A DNA stretch of 64,000 nucleotides from Tyto alba (Eukaryota > Chordata > Aves > Strigiformes > Tytonidae). Below, in pieces: positions 60,367-64,000 of the stretch (within the stretch, counting starts at the first letter, position 1; every line of letters begins with the position of its first letter). The translations under genes were made by a program, and so were the position numbers. Location: assembly GCF_018691265.1 (NCBI RefSeq), contig NW_024881322.1:4340001-4404000 (forward strand). The letters run 5' to 3'. The notes below the pieces were generated by a model, which made no database searches, had not been told where the DNA came from, and saw nothing but the letters and a program-made list of their open reading frames with translations.

Positions 60367-63300
60367 TCAGCTGCCAGTCTATATTCAATAGTCATAAATT
60401 TCATGGGGAAGAAAAAAAAAAGCCTCAAGTACTCAACAGCCTCAAGAGACAACCAGCTTGGTGTTTGGTGACATACAAGTGCCTGCCAGAGGCGGGCAGC
60501 AGTGTGAACTGTTCCTCTGAAAGGAGCAATCGCTTCTGCAGTGGGAGATGTTAATGCACCCTGAGACAGCAGGCCACAGAAACATCACACTGACAAAATC
60601 CTCTTGACATGGCCAATGGAGATTTCAGTAACAAGGGAAACTATTTTGACAAAATCTCCTGTAACCATTTGCTTTGTATCACTAAAGAAATCCTGTCATT
60701 CGGAAGAGTTTTACAGTGAGAGAAGTAAAACATAAGGTCATAGGAAAGAAGCCAGATTTTTAACGTCCTTACACAAAGATGATTAGAAATTCAACATTAA
60801 GTTGTTTCCACTGTACATTTGTATACAGAATAAAAACTGGGCCCCAGGTACAGCCTGTGCAGTACAACCCAACATTCTTCCTTTGAAAACAGATGTAATA
60901 TTTGGCAATATTTTCCAACCAGTTGCTGAAGTCACACCCGCAAGTACCTGTAGGTCTGTGAGCAGAGCAGATGCCCCCACAAGCCAAACTGACTAAAGCC
61001 ACTGCATGCCAGGACTGTGTGCACGGGGATCTGCTTGCAAAAGCTCTCTCCCACCTTTATGTCCAGATTTCATGCACATCAAGTTTTTTAGCATTTTTTT
61101 AAGAATGGATTCCATGCATTTTGCCCCTCTAAGAGTTAGAAGCTCAGGCAACAAGAAGCTCACAGTCTGTCTGTACCTCCAGGAAGTACAAGCAAAAGCA
61201 AGACGTAGATACATACCCTAAAAGCAAGACAGAGATACACATCCTCGTCTTTCCAATACCTGTTCTGGAGGGGGGGGATTCTCGTGGCTGTCCTTTCCCT
61301 TTGCCCCCTCCTCCACCCCAAATGGCACAGACCATGCTGTGACATGTCAGGACCACACCGAGTGCTCAGCAGCCAGGGAGAGCTCGGGGCTGCCTCAGGA
61401 AGGGCCCAAAACTCACTTTGGCGTTGGCCAGAGCCAGAAAAGAGGCAGGTGGATACATGCACAGACACAGCCACTTTAACAGTTCATCTCACTGAAATGA
61501 TGGCACATAGAACATGCAGAAACCTGTAAAAACAGAATTCCAAAATGAAGGGTGGATATTCCGGTCTGCAGGGTTACGAGCCCCACGGGTCAGCAGCTAT
61601 TCTGTCCGACAGGGCGAGGAAGGAGGCTGGGTTTCTGCAGGACATCGTGGTCCCTGTTTTGTAGAGAAGGAACAAGCACAGCAACATCACCACACCTTGT
61701 AAAATCATTTGCATTCATTTGCATGACCATGAAATCTCTGCAGACCCCTGGACCTTGCACACTGTATTAAGAAGCTACCACCAGCTGTAACCATCTTGTA
61801 GCAAAAAAGGCGTAATTTCAATGAAATACTAATTGCAGAGCACATCCTACTAGGGCTCCTTGGGGAGAAGAGAAAAGCTGTGGGGAGGACTGCACACATG
61901 GTTCATTTGCATCAGTTACCCTTATTATTCCTCTTTGTTTCCTTTTTTTTCCTTCAATACCAATTAAAGCTCATGCTGTGACGACCATGGGGCAGAGAGG
62001 GAGTGATGGGGAAGCACACTGAGTGACTGGCAGACATTTCTGCAGGTTTAACTTATCCCATTACATCTTACTTTTTCCTAATTCCTTATTTTTCCTATCT
62101 TTTTTTTTCTTTTCCCCTTAAAAGCCTAAGTAGGAGATGGTCAAGAATATGTTGCATCTAGGGATAAAAACCTGATGGAAACAAATTCCTGCTTTCTTTG
62201 CATAAATAACCCTGTTGACCTCCTCCGCGGACAATGCCCAAATAGCTGTGGATAACCAGAGTTTTCCCCCATGTTTGGGAAGCTCCCGAACAGGAGGCGT
62301 ACACCTGACTGCTTACTCTGCGCAGGTTTTGTAGTTACATCCAAGGGGAAACAATGCCTCCAAATTGTTTGGGGCCTCAAACAGGTTAACACAGGTCTCA
62401 CGTCAGCAGCTCTGGAGATAGCTTTCAACTCCAGAACTGATTTAACTTCAAAAAAAACAGGGGTTCATTTAACACTGTCCGCTCCAGGAGAGTTAATTTT
62501 CACCTGAAAAGGTCATGAACAAGCAGAAGTGTGAAATCTAGTAGCACCACAGGTTTCTACTCAAATTGCTATGGGAAACATCCTCCCACCCTCCTCCCTC
62601 TTTCTGCAATTGGAAACTTGATTTCAAAGCAAGTTCTGCCCGTAGGGCTCAACTATGTGGCCGAGTCACTTCCTAGGTATATGCAGCCATTTGGCCCTGA
62701 TTTGGATGTACATCAGCGGAAAGACTTGCAAAGCTTTCCCTCCAAACCAAACTCACTCCCCTCCCGTGCTGCCTTGCCATCAGACTGGCCACACTGTGCT
62801 GATGGCACCGGGGAGACCCAGGCTGGGGTCCCTCCAAGGGTCATACCTGCAGTGTGCCTCAGCAGACCTGCCCGGGGCTTTCTGTGCCTTTTCTGGGTCA
62901 TGGAGGAAGTAATTTTGTTCCATCTCAGGCCTGAGAGTATGAAAACAAAGAGCAATCTAAGCTGTGCCACCTCACGGTGCTATGGTGAGAAGCTACGGAG
63001 AATTCAGAGGCTGATTCCTAACGAGCACGAACACTGCCCTTTGCATCTTTTTAGCAATGAAAACGTATTTTTTTCCTGACAGCAGGTTTCAGAAGTAACA
63101 TTCCCTCTTTAAAGTACGTTTTGTGCGCCCTGTTGGCTCAGGAGGCCTCATTTCTATGAGCTGTTCAGTGCTCTGCAGTAGATACTGGCCATCTCACTGC
63201 CCATTGGCTTAGAGCATGCAGTGCACATTTGGGTGCTCTATCAATTATAGTTTTAATAAAGGCTTTACTAAAAAAATGGCTTAATAAAAGTTGTTGGGAA

Positions 63301-64000
63301 TAGAGGTTTATATTTTCCACATAATTTAAAGCCAAAGGTTCCTGTGACACTGACCCACACCAGAAGTGTTGGCCCTTTCAATTCAATTCTCATGTCTATC
63401 ACCCTCATGAATAGCTGAAAGGCTCAATGTGCTGTTTCTAAATTGCCACGGGCTGTTCTGGGGAAGAAATGGGCTTAAGCAGGGCAAACTGATTGACTCA
63501 ATTCAATTAAAAATTAATCTAAACACCATAAACCTATGTTTTACCCCAATAGCATCTTACTTAGCATCATGCTGTATCTAGAATAAGCAAGACCAACTTA
63601 CACCAAGCACACCAAAAACAAACTCCTGGAAATACTGGCTACTGCTCCTTGGTCATAGAATAGGCTTGGTATTCAGCACAGACCATTAAAAATTGAAATC
63701 TCAACAGATTTTAATTTGAAAATGCTTCTTTGAGGGATTAGATACTTATAATTGCAAGTGGCAGTATTTTGAACTGACTCTCCTGCCATAAATTTGACTG
63801 TAATTTTGCTAACGGCCTTTGTTCACAAAGGCTTTCATGTGTACAAACCCAGCCACGAGATCAGGGACTTGGTCTCCGCATTTGTCAATCATTTGACTGT
63901 AACATTTAAGTCTTGATTTGAATAGCATGAAAAAGGACACAAGTTTTAGGAGAAAACTGTCTCTCCTTGTTGAAACTATACATGCTTTTTGAATGAAAAA
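60367..64000. other. Gene-poor right flank
   Basis: No conserved protein is recognised. It contains the octamer cluster and a 182-codon open frame at 62531-63079 with no family resemblance. Confidence 0.55.
61707..61912 (+). promoter_or_regulatory. Three ATTTGCAT octamers
   Basis: The octamer ATTTGCAT occurs at 61707-61714, 61717-61724 and 61905-61912, all in the same orientation and each preceded by TTC. The first two are 10 bp apart, one helical turn. This is the POU/Oct factor consensus. Enhancer activity is inferred. Confidence 0.4.

Overview
This is a vertebrate nuclear window, most likely from a bird. The reasons are a CR1 retroposon 3' end at 43.9-44.2 kb, two related long terminal repeats (LTRs) of avian endogenous-retrovirus type, compact CpG islands, and a RPL14-ENTPD3 gene pair in the same head-to-tail order as the mammalian 3p22-type locus. 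I infer a bird, perhaps a songbird, but the species cannot be read from the sequence alone.

Only two protein-coding genes can be supported, both on the minus strand. ENTPD3 (ecto-nucleoside triphosphate diphosphohydrolase 3) lies between 18.9 and about 41 kb. It has nine recognisable coding exons that join in frame into a 511-residue, two-transmembrane ectoenzyme with all five apyrase conserved regions. RPL14 (60S ribosomal protein eL14) lies downstream of it at 10.3-13.5 kb, with six exons and 164 residues. RPL14 starts in a CpG island with a pyrimidine (TOP) tract and two NRF1-type palindromes. A second CpG island at 41.0-41.8 kb probably holds the ENTPD3 promoter. The two genes act independently: one makes a ribosomal subunit protein, the other breaks down extracellular ATP and ADP.

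Layout: 1-10.3 kb is gene-poor flank with a 186-bp sequence present twice (5.5 and 8.2 kb). 10.3-13.5 kb is RPL14. 13.9-18.8 kb is intergenic. 18.9-41 kb is ENTPD3; its introns carry an antisense LTR (25.0-26.1 kb) and a GGAA/GGCA microsatellite of nearly 480 bp (34.2-34.7 kb). 41.8-64 kb is gene desert upstream of ENTPD3. It contains a diverged duplicate pair (42.4/43.2 kb), the CR1 fragment, an AT-rich block with homeodomain-type motifs (53.26 kb), a solo LTR with a perfect 5-bp target-site duplication (59.3-60.4 kb) and a cluster of three octamer motifs (61.7-61.9 kb).

I found no CRISPR array, bacterial-type operon, tRNA or rRNA gene, and no clearly new gene system. The most unusual items are the duplicated 186-bp segment with insertion-like flanks, the large GGAA tract, and the unresolved 5' end of ENTPD3.
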